Part shown: positions 44,415 to 53,134 of the stretch, piece after piece | How the letters are laid out: each line of letters begins with the position of its first letter | How positions within the stretch are numbered: the first letter of the stretch is position 1 | Source: Psychrobacillus psychrodurans | Lineage (GTDB): Bacteria > Bacillota > Bacilli > Bacillales_A > Planococcaceae | NCBI GenBank assembly: GCA_900114885.1 | Contig: FOUN01000003.1 | Coordinates: 306,103 to 370,102, forward strand | DNA: 64,000 bases | Direction: 5' to 3' | Notes under the pieces: generated by a model | Told to the model about the DNA's origin: nothing | The model's database searches: none | Seen by the model: the letters and a program-made list of their open reading frames with translations, nothing else | Made by a program: the position numbers and the translations under genes

Positions 44415-46079
44415 ATGAAAGAAAAATGGTGGAAAGAAGCTGTCAGTTATCAAGTGTATCCAAGAAGCTTCAAGGATAGCAATGGTGACGGAATCGGTGA
44501 TTTACGAGGTATTATTACTAAACTAGATTATTTAAAGGATTTGGGTGTCGATGTTATTTGGGTCAGCCCGTTTTATAAGTCACCCAATGCAGATAATGGA
44601 TATGATATAAGTGATTATCAGGGCATTTCAGAGCAGTATGGTACTATTGATGATTTTGATGAGCTTTTAGCAGAAATTCACAAAAGAGGTATGAAACTAA
44701 TTCTTGACTTAGTTATTAATCATACGAGCGATGAGCATCCTTGGTTTATTGAATCACGTTCTTCTAAGGATAATCCTAAAAGGGATTGGTATATATGGAG
44801 AGATGGCATTGGAGAGCTTGAACCGAATAACTGGGAAAGTATTTTTTCTGGGAGCGCATGGGAGCATGATAAGCTGACGGATCAATATTATCTACATTTA
44901 TTTGCGACGAAGCAGCCTGACTTAAATTGGGAAAATACGGACGTTCGCAAAGAACTTTTTAAAATGGTGAATTGGTGGCTAGATAAAGGAATCGATGGTT
45001 ACCGAGTAGATGCGATTAGTCATATTAAAAAACGTGATGAATTGCCGAATATGCCAAATCCCAATAAAGAAAAATATGTTTCCTCATTTGACATGCATAC
45101 GAACCAACCTGGTATACAAGAGTATTTAAAAGAGTTAAAGGAAGAGACTTTTGCTAAATACGATATTATGACAGTTGGAGAAGCAAATGGTGTTGGTATT
45201 GATGAAGCTGATGAATGGGTTGGAGAAGAGAACGGAAAATTTGATATGATTTTTCAATTTGAACATCTTGGTCTTTGGAACAAGGCTCTTAATAATTCTG
45301 TAGATGTAATTGCATTAAAGCAAACACTTACTAAATGGCAAAAAGGTTTACATGAAAAAGGTTGGAACGCGCTATTTCTTGAGAACCACGATCAGACACG
45401 TAGTGTTTCAAGTTGGGGAAATGATAAAGAATATTGGAATGAAAGTGCTAAAATGCTAGCAGCATGCTACTTCCTAATGCAAGGAACACCATTCATCTAT
45501 CAAGGGCAGGAAATCGGAATGACAAATGTTCAGTTCCCATCCATTGATGATTATGATGATATTGGCATGAAGAATTTTTATGAGTTAGAAATTTCGAAAG
45601 GTCGCACACATCAAGAAGTGATGGAGGTAATTTGGAGGAATGGGCGAGATAATTCAAGAACTCCTATGCAATGGGATAGTTCGTTAAATAGTGGATTTTC
45701 CGAAGGGGAACCTTGGATGAAGGTTAATCCAAATTATGTGACGATTAATGTTGCTAATCAGCTAGAGGATAATGATTCTATTTATCATTTCTATAAAAAA
45801 ATGATTCAGGTTAGAAAAGAAAATCCAGTGTTTGTTTATGGAGAATATGATGTATTACAAGAAGACCATCCGGATGTATATATATATACACGAGCTATGG
45901 AAGATCAGTTTACAATTGTTTTGTGCAATTTCAGGGAAAATAGTTCGGAACTTACATTAAAACATCTTCCACAACGCAATACAGAACTAATATTATATAA
46001 TTATATAGATGCACCGGAGCAGCTATCAGAAGCTATATCTCTAAAACCGTACGAAGTAAGAGTATATTTGTTTAAGTGA
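44415..46079 (+). CDS. malL: Oligo-1,6-glucosidase / alpha-glucosidase (GH13_31)
   Basis: Cytoplasmic exo-glucosidase removing glucose from imported isomalto- and maltodextrins; 554 residues. It starts with the family pattern WWKEAVSYQVYPRSFKDSNG. GH13 regions: LDLVINHTSDEHPWF, GYRVDAISHI (nucleophile Asp), MTVGEANG (acid Glu) and FLENHDQTR. The QPDLNWE and RTPMQWD blocks are typical of MalL/oligo-1,6-glucosidases. AGAGGGGT precedes the ATG. It sits between the amylase and the regulator, giving the last hydrolytic step. Confidence 0.94.
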   Translation: MKEKWWKEAVSYQVYPRSFKDSNGDGIGDLRGIITKLDYLKDLGVDVIWVSPFYKSPNADNGYDISDYQGISEQYGTIDDFDELLAEIHKRGMKLILDLVINHTSDEHPWFIESRSSKDNPKRDWYIWRDGIGELEPNNWESIFSGSAWEHDKLTDQYYLHLFATKQPDLNWENTDVRKELFKMVNWWLDKGIDGYRVDAISHIKKRDELPNMPNPNKEKYVSSFDMHTNQPGIQEYLKELKEETFAKYDIMTVGEANGVGIDEADEWVGEENGKFDMIFQFEHLGLWNKALNNSVDVIALKQTLTKWQKGLHEKGWNALFLENHDQTRSVSSWGNDKEYWNESAKMLAACYFLMQGTPFIYQGQEIGMTNVQFPSIDDYDDIGMKNFYELEISKGRTHQEVMEVIWRNGRDNSRTPMQWDSSLNSGFSEGEPWMKVNPNYVTINVANQLEDNDSIYHFYKKMIQVRKENPVFVYGEYDVLQEDHPDVYIYTRAMEDQFTIVLCNFRENSSELTLKHLPQRNTELILYNYIDAPEQLSEAISLKPYEVRVYLFK

Positions 46080-46121
46080 TTTATAATGGATATAGAAAAG
46101 AAAGAGAGTGAGGATTTTCTA

Positions 46122-47144
46122 ATGGCAATTACAATTAAAGATGTGGCGAAGCAAGCTAATGTTGCTCCTTCAACAGTTTCACGGGTGATTGCAAATAGTC
46201 CCCGTATAAGTGAAACCACGAAGAAACGAGTACGGGATGCAATGGATGATTTAGGATATCATCCTAACTTTATCGCCCGGAGTCTAGCGAGCCAATCAAC
46301 AAAAGTGATAGGTTTAGTGTTACCTCACTCTTCTGGCGTGTTTTTTCAAAATCCATTCTTTTCTGAGGTTATACAAGGGTTAAGCGAGGGTGTACATGAA
46401 AATCACTATGCACTACAAATGACTAGTGGGAAAACAGAATTCGATTCCTACGAGGGTGTAGTACAGATGGTTCAAGGAGGCAGAGTGGATGGTATTATCC
46501 TACTGTACTCCATGGTGGACGATAAGATTATTTCATATTTATCGAAAAGAAACTTTCCTTTCGTTGTAATAGGAAAACCATTTGATCTTGTTGATAAAAT
46601 TACCCATGTAGATAATGACAATTATATGGCCGCTAAAGAAGCAACTGATTATATAATCGGACTTGGTCACAATAAGATTGGATTTATTGGAGGGAGCCCA
46701 AGTTTAACCGTTACAATAGATCGTCTTCAGGGCTACAAAGAAGCCTTAAAAGCATCTAATATAGAACTTAATGAAGACTATATTATCCATGAAGACTTTT
46801 TACGAGAAGGTGGTCAAGAGGCGGTCAAAGAACTTCTGAGAAGAACTATTCCACCAACAGCTTTGCTTGTAACGGATGATTTGATGGCAGTTGGTGTTGT
46901 GAATTCACTCACTGAAATGGAAATTGATATTCCCAACAAGGTATCTATCGTTAGTTTCAATAATGCATTGTTCGCAGAAATGTCCAGACCACCACTTACC
47001 TCGATTGATATTAATATTAAAGAACTTGGTTACCAAGCCGTAAGTAGCTTAATACAACTATTAAAAAATGAAAATGAACCTGTTAAACGAATTATAATAC
47101 CTCATAGACTTGTTATAAGACAGTCATGCGGTGTTGCTCCGTGA
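46122..47144 (+). CDS. LacI family regulator of the maltodextrin cluster
   Basis: A 340-residue repressor. The N-terminal LacI helix-turn-helix TIKDVAKQANVAPSTVSRVI (about 4-23) and hinge (YHPNFIARSLASQ, about 47-59) precede a periplasmic-binding-like effector domain. ATG 46122 has GAGTGAGG upstream and starts exactly at the family's MxTIKDVA. As the last gene of the cluster, and with LacI-type operators in both divergent promoters, it most likely represses these genes until maltodextrin is present (like MalR/MdxR). Confidence 0.93.
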   Translation: MAITIKDVAKQANVAPSTVSRVIANSPRISETTKKRVRDAMDDLGYHPNFIARSLASQSTKVIGLVLPHSSGVFFQNPFFSEVIQGLSEGVHENHYALQMTSGKTEFDSYEGVVQMVQGGRVDGIILLYSMVDDKIISYLSKRNFPFVVIGKPFDLVDKITHVDNDNYMAAKEATDYIIGLGHNKIGFIGGSPSLTVTIDRLQGYKEALKASNIELNEDYIIHEDFLREGGQEAVKELLRRTIPPTALLVTDDLMAVGVVNSLTEMEIDIPNKVSIVSFNNALFAEMSRPPLTSIDINIKELGYQAVSSLIQLLKNENEPVKRIIIPHRLVIRQSCGVAP

Positions 47145-47186
47145 TAAAATAATATAAGCTATTATTAGAAGTACAAAAACAAGTAT

Positions 47187-47214
47187 AGTTTAAAATATTA
47201 ATATTATGTAAACT
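47187..47214. other. dif-like site 3, right of the maltodextrin module
   Basis: The right arm TTATGTAAACT (47204-47214) is identical to the XerD arm of Bacillus dif and to site 2. The left arm AGTTTAAAATA is an imperfect inverted copy. It is a direct repeat of site 2; 17 of 19 bases match sites 1 and 2 over 47195-47213. Confidence 0.58.
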
Positions 47215-47240
47215 AAAATTGTGGAATTAGGAGAAATTAC

Positions 47241-47783
47241 ATGTTTTTATTCAAATTAGATGACAAAACGAATTTAAAAATGCTAAATTTACGGGACACT
47301 GAACATTTGTTCGCATTAACAATTCAGTCTAAGGATACATTAAGAGAGTGGCTTCCTTTTATTGATTTTACTAGAACTTCTGACGATACGAAAAATTTCA
47401 TACAATCGACTATGAAACAGTTTTGTGATAATAATGGTTTTCAAGCTGGAATTTGGTATGATGGAAGCCTCGCTGGTGTTATAGGCTTTCATAAAATTGA
47501 TTGGAATAACAAATCGACCAGTATTGGTTATTGGTTAGGGAACGATTATGTTGGACTAGGGTTAATGACTAAATCAGTTGAAGCATTTGTAGATTATGCA
47601 TTACAGGATTTACAATTGAATCGTGTGGAAATCCGGGCAGCAGTGGAAAACAAAAAAAGCAGAGCTATCCCTGAAAGATTAGGTTTCAAAGAAGAGGGGT
47701 GTGTAAGGCAGGCAGAGTGGTTATATGACCATTATGTCGATCATGTGGTTTATGGAATGCTAGCAAGTGATTGGAAAAAGTAA
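47241..47783 (+). CDS. RimL-type GNAT acetyltransferase
   Basis: A 180-residue acetyltransferase of the RimJ/RimL group, which acetylate protein N-termini (ribosomal proteins are the classic substrates). The IGYWLGNDYVGLGLMTKSVE block (about 94-113) contains the acetyl-CoA loop, and NRVEIRAAVENKKSRAIPERLGFKEEG (about 133-159, shown in parts) is the family's second half. TTAGGAGAAATT precedes the ATG. It lies just outside the maltodextrin module. Confidence 0.88.
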   Translation: MFLFKLDDKTNLKMLNLRDTEHLFALTIQSKDTLREWLPFIDFTRTSDDTKNFIQSTMKQFCDNNGFQAGIWYDGSLAGVIGFHKIDWNNKSTSIGYWLGNDYVGLGLMTKSVEAFVDYALQDLQLNRVEIRAAVENKKSRAIPERLGFKEEGCVRQAEWLYDHYVDHVVYGMLASDWKK

Positions 47784-47786
47784 AAA

Positions 47787-47826
47787 AACCCTGATGTAAC
47801 AAAGCTAATGTTACATCAGGGTTATT
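47787..47826. terminator. Convergent terminator
   Basis: AACCCTGATGTAAC pairs with GTTACATCAGGGTT, with A/T-rich flanks usable from both sides; it ends both acetyltransferase genes. Confidence 0.88.
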
Positions 47827-47827
47827 A

Positions 47828-48646
47828 TTATTTATACGTGTAGTAATCCTGGGCATGGACAATTTGAAAGCCCATTGATTTGTATAAATTTAGAGCATGT
47901 GCATTTTCTGTTTCGACTTCTAAATGGAGAGTATTGCCTTTTGTTGAATATTTTTTGACTATATATTGGAGTACTTTACGTCCAATCCCTTTCCCGCGAA
48001 AGTGGGGAAGAATACTGAATCCATATATCCAGGCTTCGTTATCCTCTACCTTTACTCTTATTTTACCTATCGATTTCTCTTGAACATCAATGATATACAC
48101 GCTATTGTCTTTTTCGAGATCGACTCTATTTTCTATTTCTAAGGAACTTTGTTCATTAAGTCCAAAGGATTCAACATTTAAACGAATCCGTAAAGGTAGA
48201 TCTCTTTGTTCTGCTAAGCGTAGATCAAATCCATGAACTTCTTCTAATTCTGTTTGTTCCCATTTCATCTGATGCTCAGAAAAGTTATAAACGGCTTTAT
48301 TGACGTTCAAAAACGATCTTGCTTCTTCAGAACCAGCTGGAGCATTTAACAAAATTTTTGTAAAGCCTTGCATTCTAGCAACAGATATAGCTTGTTCAAA
48401 TAGCTTAGAGAAATGGTGTTTTCTACGTTCCCGTGGTTTTACCATGCCACATATCTCTACCGTCGTTCCAAAGGGATATAGACCCATAAACGCAATCAGC
48501 TCATCCTTTTCATATAACAGGAAATCATTATTATCGTCGAAACGAGTTTTTAGCATATCCCAATTTAGCTTAAGCTGAATATTGTCATGTGTTTCACATT
48601 CTTTTTGTAGTGCTTCAATATCGTTCAATTGTTTAGTATTTAACAT
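47828..48646 (-). CDS. GNAT family N-acetyltransferase
   Basis: A 272-residue protein. A divergent N-terminal GNAT-like half (about 1-130, with the ligand stretch FGTTVEICGMVKPRERRKHH) is followed by a clear C-terminal GNAT domain with LPHFRGKGIGRKVLQYIV (about 218-235) and ENAHALNLYKSMGFQ. ATG 48646 has AAAGGAG 5 bases upstream, so the longer frame is not used. It converges on the RimL-type gene. The substrate is unknown. Confidence 0.87.
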   Translation of the reverse strand: MLNTKQLNDIEALQKECETHDNIQLKLNWDMLKTRFDDNNDFLLYEKDELIAFMGLYPFGTTVEICGMVKPRERRKHHFSKLFEQAISVARMQGFTKILLNAPAGSEEARSFLNVNKAVYNFSEHQMKWEQTELEEVHGFDLRLAEQRDLPLRIRLNVESFGLNEQSSLEIENRVDLEKDNSVYIIDVQEKSIGKIRVKVEDNEAWIYGFSILPHFRGKGIGRKVLQYIVKKYSTKGNTLHLEVETENAHALNLYKSMGFQIVHAQDYYTYK

Positions 48647-48754
48647 AGAAACTCCTTTATAAGTAGATTTTAGTAGTGATATCCGAATTAATTGTTGTTT
48701 CAGCCCATTTTCATGTTTTGAAGCTAGCGTAGTAATGCATAAATAGTGGGGCAA

Positions 48755-48880
48755 TTTCCGCTGGCGCTACTTCAATTTCATGCCTAACAGGAAGTTGGTC
48801 CCCGAAAGCGCTATCAGACAATTTAGCTTAACTTAGTCTGTGGACATATTTCTACGGGGCTTTCAGCTCTATTTAACACA
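48755..48880 (-). repeat. Intergenic repeat family 1, degenerate copy E
   Basis: On the minus strand GAGCTGAAAGCCCCG is followed by GAAATTGAAG and GCGGAAATTGCC, in the same order as full copy B, but the central invariant block has been lost. Confidence 0.5.
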
Positions 48881-49169
48881 ATCCACTTAAATAGAATCAC
48901 TTCATCCATTTTATAACAAATCTCACTAAAGTAATATGTTTTTTCTGAAAATAAAAAACTTGGAGATAAAATGCTTAAAACTATATAGAAGAGTGTCACA
49001 TAGAAATGTGGTCAATTTCCGATACGTATGGAGCTATTCATGCAGAGGTTGCCACCAAAAAAGATGACACGAAATCACGTGAATACTCAATTATTAAATA
49101 GGATGAAACCAGTGTTCGTATCATCTTCCCAAATATAATATAGATAAAAAAAGTTCACTAGAGACTCCT
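48881..49169. other. Gap with a possible relic frame
   Basis: 49004-49101 reads MWSISDTYGAIHAEVATKKD and continues to IIK before a stop; the frame then resumes as DETSVRIIFPNI. It may be the relic end of a gene. No promoter is seen. Confidence 0.3.
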
Positions 49170-49421
49170 CTAATGAACGTTTCTTTTATCTATAAATTTT
49201 AAGGCATCACTGGGACAATTATGAACAACACGCTTGCCATCTTCTCTTAGAGCACCATTTGGATAAATCCATGGTTTATGATTAACATTGAAAACGGAAG
49301 GGAGGTATTTAATGCAGTTTGCAGCATGGGTGCATTTAGTGGGATGAAAGTATATGTCTATTTCATCCCCATAATATTTTTTATAACCTTGTTCAATAAA
49401 GTTTTCTTCTGAATCAGCCAC
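49170..49421 (-). CDS. Divergent 4Fe-4S mono-cluster protein (YjdI type)
   Basis: An 83-residue small ferredoxin-like protein with cysteines at 30, 36 and 69 (KCTHAANCIKYLP and HNCPSDAL), the pattern of the divergent single-cluster Fer4_19/YjdI family. Only three cysteines are obvious, so the fourth ligand may be another residue. GTG 49421 follows GGAGG by 7 bases. It lies 19 bases after the RNase J gene on the same strand and is probably co-transcribed. Confidence 0.87.
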   Translation of the reverse strand: MADSEENFIEQGYKKYYGDEIDIYFHPTKCTHAANCIKYLPSVFNVNHKPWIYPNGALREDGKRVVHNCPSDALKFIDKRNVH

Positions 49422-49440
49422 TGGTTTACCTCCAATTTAC

Positions 49441-51111
49441 TTACACTTCAATAATTATAGGAAGTATCATAGGTTTTCTCTTTGTACGACTGTATAAAAG
49501 TTTTTCTAGTGACTTTTTAATGTTTTGTTTCAAAACGCGTTGATTTCTGTTTGTATCTCTGGTTTTTGAAACGGTAGACCGAACATTTTGATTTACTTCA
49601 TTAATAAGTGCCTCTGACTCAGGCCCATATACAAATCCACGTGAAATCGTATCGGGACCAGAAATTATTTTGCCATTTGCCTTACTTAATGTAGTAACAA
49701 TAACTAACATCCCATCCTCAGAAAGTAATTTTCGGTCACGTAAAATGATTTCGCCAACATCCCCAATACCAAAACCATCAACAAAGACATTTCCCGCTTC
49801 AATACTTCTAGTTTGGATAGCCTCTTCATTAACAATGTCAACTACATCTCCGTTTTGAATGATAAAAATATTATCACGTTCTACTCCTACTGATTCTGCT
49901 AAAAGCTGGTGATGATGAAGCATACGATATTCCCCGTGGATTGGGATGAAGTATTTTGGTTTCATCAATGTGAGCATAAGTTTCAGCTCTTCTTGACAAG
50001 CGTGTCCAGAAACATGCATACCTGTGACATTACCTGAGCCATAGATAACGTGGGCACCTAACGTATATAAGTTGTCTATAATTCTGGTAATACTCTTTTC
50101 ATTACCAGGGATTGGTCCAGCAGCAAAGATGACGGTGTCCTCAGGAAGGACCTCAACTTGACGGAAGCTTGAACTTGCTAACCGGGATAAAGCCGCCATA
50201 GGTTCTCCTTGACTTCCTGTGCATAATATCACAATATTTTCTGGATTCAATGTATTGATTTCATTTTGATCAACCAGCATTCCTTCGGGTATACTTAAAT
50301 ATCCTCGTTCCATAGCTACAGACACTACATTTACCATGCTTCTACCTAATAGAGCCAGTTTCCGATTAGTTTTGATAGCGGCATTTACTATTGTTTGTAC
50401 CCGGTGGACATTGGAAGCAAACGTGGAGATGAAAATCTTTCTTGGTGCTTTTCTAAACGCTTCTTCTACATGGTCTGCAATTTTACGCTCAGAGGGAGTA
50501 GAGCCTGGTCTTTCTGCATTAGTACTCTCTGAAAGGAGTATTAATACACCATTTTGACCAAGTTCGGCCATTTTATGAATATCGGGATTTTGTTCATCTA
50601 CAGGTGTCATGTCAAATTTAAAATCTCCTGTATGAACAATTGTTCCTTGAGAGGTATGAAAAGCCACTCCTAAACAATCTGGGATACTATGGCTTACACG
50701 GAAGAAGGACGTTTTTATTGTTCCAAGTCTTAACTTGGATTCCGAGTCTATTAAGAAAAGTTGTGTATTTCTTAATAAACCATGTTCTTTCAATTTAATC
50801 TCAATTAAACCTAATGTTAGGTTTGTTGCATATAGCGGGATATTAAGTTGTTTAAGGAAATAAGGGATACCTCCAATATGATCCTCATGCCCATGTGTAA
50901 CGATTAAAGCCCTCACTTTATCCTCGTTCTCTAATAAGTAGGAAATGTCCTGAATGATTAGATCTATTCCTAGTAAAGTTTCATCAGGAAATTTAGAACC
51001 ACAGTCAATTACAACGATATCGTCATCTGATTGAATGACATACATATTTTTCCCAATTTCATTTATTCCACCTAATGCGAAAATCGATACTTTTTTGTTT
51101 TCAGTATTCAT
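49441..51111 (-). CDS. Ribonuclease J (RNase J1-like paralogue)
   Basis: Metallo-beta-lactamase/beta-CASP ribonuclease with 5' exonuclease and endonuclease activity in its family; 556 residues. Zinc ligands are in THGHEDHIGG (about 71-80), HSIPDCLG and HTGDFKFD. The beta-CASP domain includes STFASNVHRVQTI and TGSQGEPMAAL, and the end is the typical RTKRKPMILPIIIEV. ATG 51111 has GGGAGG 6 bases upstream. It lacks the usual rnjA neighbour (an RpoY-type small gene), so it is probably an extra copy besides the housekeeping RNase J1 and J2; that is inference. Confidence 0.93.
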   Translation of the reverse strand: MNTENKKVSIFALGGINEIGKNMYVIQSDDDIVVIDCGSKFPDETLLGIDLIIQDISYLLENEDKVRALIVTHGHEDHIGGIPYFLKQLNIPLYATNLTLGLIEIKLKEHGLLRNTQLFLIDSESKLRLGTIKTSFFRVSHSIPDCLGVAFHTSQGTIVHTGDFKFDMTPVDEQNPDIHKMAELGQNGVLILLSESTNAERPGSTPSERKIADHVEEAFRKAPRKIFISTFASNVHRVQTIVNAAIKTNRKLALLGRSMVNVVSVAMERGYLSIPEGMLVDQNEINTLNPENIVILCTGSQGEPMAALSRLASSSFRQVEVLPEDTVIFAAGPIPGNEKSITRIIDNLYTLGAHVIYGSGNVTGMHVSGHACQEELKLMLTLMKPKYFIPIHGEYRMLHHHQLLAESVGVERDNIFIIQNGDVVDIVNEEAIQTRSIEAGNVFVDGFGIGDVGEIILRDRKLLSEDGMLVIVTTLSKANGKIISGPDTISRGFVYGPESEALINEVNQNVRSTVSKTRDTNRNQRVLKQNIKKSLEKLLYSRTKRKPMILPIIIEV

Positions 51112-51227
51112 CGTTATCCTCCCATTCAAACTAGCTATACTAAGTATTGCCTCATATTCTAGTTTTATAAGGAGTTTTTTAATTTACTTACTTGAATCAA
51201 TTTCATAATGAATATTATATAGTTAGA

Positions 51228-51515
51228 TTCGAACAACGCTGATTTCCGCTCTAGGCGGACGCTTTCCGCGGGCACGGCTTCAATCTCCTCGTTATACGAA
51301 AACATATGCTCCTGCGGTTACTCGTCGCAAAGACATTGGTCAAACAAAGTACGACCAATGTCTCTCCTGCGGGGCTTTCAGCTCGAGCTGTTCCCGCTGG
51401 AGTCGCCGCCTGCCACTCCAATCAAAGGAATCGCTTTTTAAAAAAAACGAATAATATATTGCGGTATTAAGTAAACATTCGCATTTTTAAATGAAATAAG
51501 TAATTATGAAATTGA
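51228..51515 (-). repeat. Intergenic repeat family 1, full copy B
   Basis: Opposite orientation to copy A. On the minus strand: TTTCATTTAAAAATGCGAAT, GATTGGAGTGGCAGGCGGCG, hairpin AGACATTGGTC / GACCAATGTCT (51330-51363), TTTGCGACGAGTAACCGCAG, GAGCATATGTTTTCG and a distal GCGGAAAGCGTCCGC stem. It shares its whole length with copy A. Confidence 0.88.
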
Positions 51516-51594
51516 CACACTTATATTAGTAACATGTAAATAAATTATTCATAAAATAGATGGAATGAAGAAAAACATAATGGGGGAAGATATA

Positions 51595-52455
51595 TTGTTT
51601 TATCACGTTAAAGAGTTACAGTATCACGCAAAACCGGAGAGACCAGATCCAATATTTGCTACGCAGCTACAGGAGGTATTAGGTGGTCAGTTTGGAGAAA
51701 TTTCTGTTGCTATGCAGTATTTGTTTCAAGGGTGGAGTGTAAGAGGTGATGGTAAATATAGAGATCTGTTAATGGATACGGGTACAGAAGAATTAGCACA
51801 TATTGAAATGCTTGCAACCATGATTGCTAGATTGTTAGATGGCGCACCTGTTGGTGATTTAGAAACAGCTGCCAAGAATCCGATTATCGGAGCAATACTC
51901 GGGGGCATGAATCCCCAACATGCTATAGTGTCTGGACTTGGTGCTATGCCAGCAGATAGTGTAGGAAATAGATGGACAGCAGACTATATTATTGCAAGTG
52001 GAAACTTACTTGCTGATTTTCGAGCTAACTTAAATGCAGAATCGCAGGGAAGGCTCCAGGTTTGTCGTTTATACGAAATGACGAACGATCGTGGTGTTAA
52101 AGATATGCTTTCTTGGTTAATCGCCCGTGATACAATGCATCAGAACCAGTGGATCGCTGCTATAAGAGAGTTAGAATCAAAAGAAAACGTTGTTGTACCT
52201 AGTACATTCCCAAAAAGTCTCGAAAAAAGAGAAGTTGCTTATACGTTATTCAATTATTCTCAAGGGAATGCGAGCGCAGCAGGTCCTTGGGCTCATGGGA
52301 TGGCTCCAGACGGGGAAGGGGTATTTAATTATGTAGAATATCCTGCGCCTTTTGGTGACGTGCCAAAACTAAATCCAGCTCCACCAAATATTTTCAACAC
52401 ACCTCCAGCAGTTATTAATGCCAATACAGATACAATTCCTCCAAACTTATGTTAA
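51595..52455 (+). CDS. Manganese catalase
   Basis: Di-manganese catalase removing hydrogen peroxide; 286 residues. Metal ligands are in QEVLGGQFGEISVAMQYLFQ (first Glu region, about 22-41), TEELAHIEM (about 62-70) and ARDTMHQNQW (about 179-188). TTG 51595 is the likely start: GGGGGA is 7 bases upstream and the family begins MFYHVKELQ at that point; the ATG at 51565 has no site. Homologues are common in Bacillus spore coats. It stands alone. Confidence 0.92.
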   Translation: MFYHVKELQYHAKPERPDPIFATQLQEVLGGQFGEISVAMQYLFQGWSVRGDGKYRDLLMDTGTEELAHIEMLATMIARLLDGAPVGDLETAAKNPIIGAILGGMNPQHAIVSGLGAMPADSVGNRWTADYIIASGNLLADFRANLNAESQGRLQVCRLYEMTNDRGVKDMLSWLIARDTMHQNQWIAAIRELESKENVVVPSTFPKSLEKREVAYTLFNYSQGNASAAGPWAHGMAPDGEGVFNYVEYPAPFGDVPKLNPAPPNIFNTPPAVINANTDTIPPNLC

Positions 52456-52492
52456 AAGAAAAATACTGAAGGTTTAAAAAAATACCGTTAAA

Positions 52493-52540
52493 AAAAGAAT
52501 GGCCAATCGTAATGTTTTTACGATTAACCATTCTTTTCAT
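52493..52540. terminator. Bidirectional terminator between catalase and tRNA-Asn
   Basis: AAAAGAATGGccAATCGTAA pairs with TTTACGATTaaCCATTCTTTT, with an A run on one side and Ts on the other. Confidence 0.88.
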
Positions 52541-52546
52541 TTTTTA

Positions 52547-52618
52547 CTCCGGAGGTAGGACTCGAACCTACGACCAACCGGTTAACAGCCGATTGCTCTA
52601 CCACTGAGCTACTCTGGA
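52547..52618 (-). tRNA. tRNA-Asn (GTT)
   Basis: On the minus strand: acceptor TCCAGAG with CTCCGGA, D arm GTAGCTCAGTGGTAGAGC, anticodon loop CTGTTAA (anticodon GTT), T arm GTAGGTTCGAGTCCTAC and discriminator G. CCA is not encoded. The fourth acceptor pair is an A-C mismatch (A4 opposite C69), where a G-C pair is expected; the remaining stems are intact. Confidence 0.93.
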
Positions 52619-52702
52619 ATAGAAGTTATCTTACAAAAGTTATTATGAGCTAATTATCATTAAAGTATACATGATATTTACAAAAATCATCAAAGAGAAA
52701 AA

Positions 52703-53122
52703 TTATTTAACTATTAGTGCAGGACATTGCACCCGTTTCATCACTTTGTGACTAACGCTTCCTAGGACCATTTCTTGTAATCCATTCAGGCCTCGGCTTC
52801 CAATTACAAGTATGTCTACTTTCTGTTCATTTGCATAGCGAATAATTTCTGGTCCTGGTGCACCTTTTAATATTGTTATCTTATAATTTAAATGCTCGTC
52901 GATAAGTAATTGTTCAACATTCGCAATTCTACGTCGGCGTTCAATTAATAAGGATTCAGAGGATCTGGAATGAAGAACATCTTGTTTAGATTTCTCAATA
53001 TCCACAACCATTACTAATTCTAATATAGAATCTTTTGAGCTTTTTGCTAATTTAATCGCTTCAATTGCAGCTCGAACAGAGTTTTCTGAGCCATCAGCTG
53101 CTAGAAGAATATGTTGATACAT
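52703..53122 (-). CDS. Universal stress protein (UspA family)
   Basis: A 139-residue ATP-binding Usp protein. The nucleotide motif G-x2-G-x9-G-S is seen in IGSRGLNGLQEMVLGSVSHK (about 107-126), and the start HILLAADGSENS carries the adenine-side Asp. It begins 13 bases after the SulP gene on the same strand with GGAGG, so it is its co-transcribed partner, an arrangement often found in Bacillus. Confidence 0.92.
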   Translation of the reverse strand: MYQHILLAADGSENSVRAAIEAIKLAKSSKDSILELVMVVDIEKSKQDVLHSRSSESLLIERRRRIANVEQLLIDEHLNYKITILKGAPGPEIIRYANEQKVDILVIGSRGLNGLQEMVLGSVSHKVMKRVQCPALIVK

Positions 53123-53134
53123 GGAACTTCCTCC

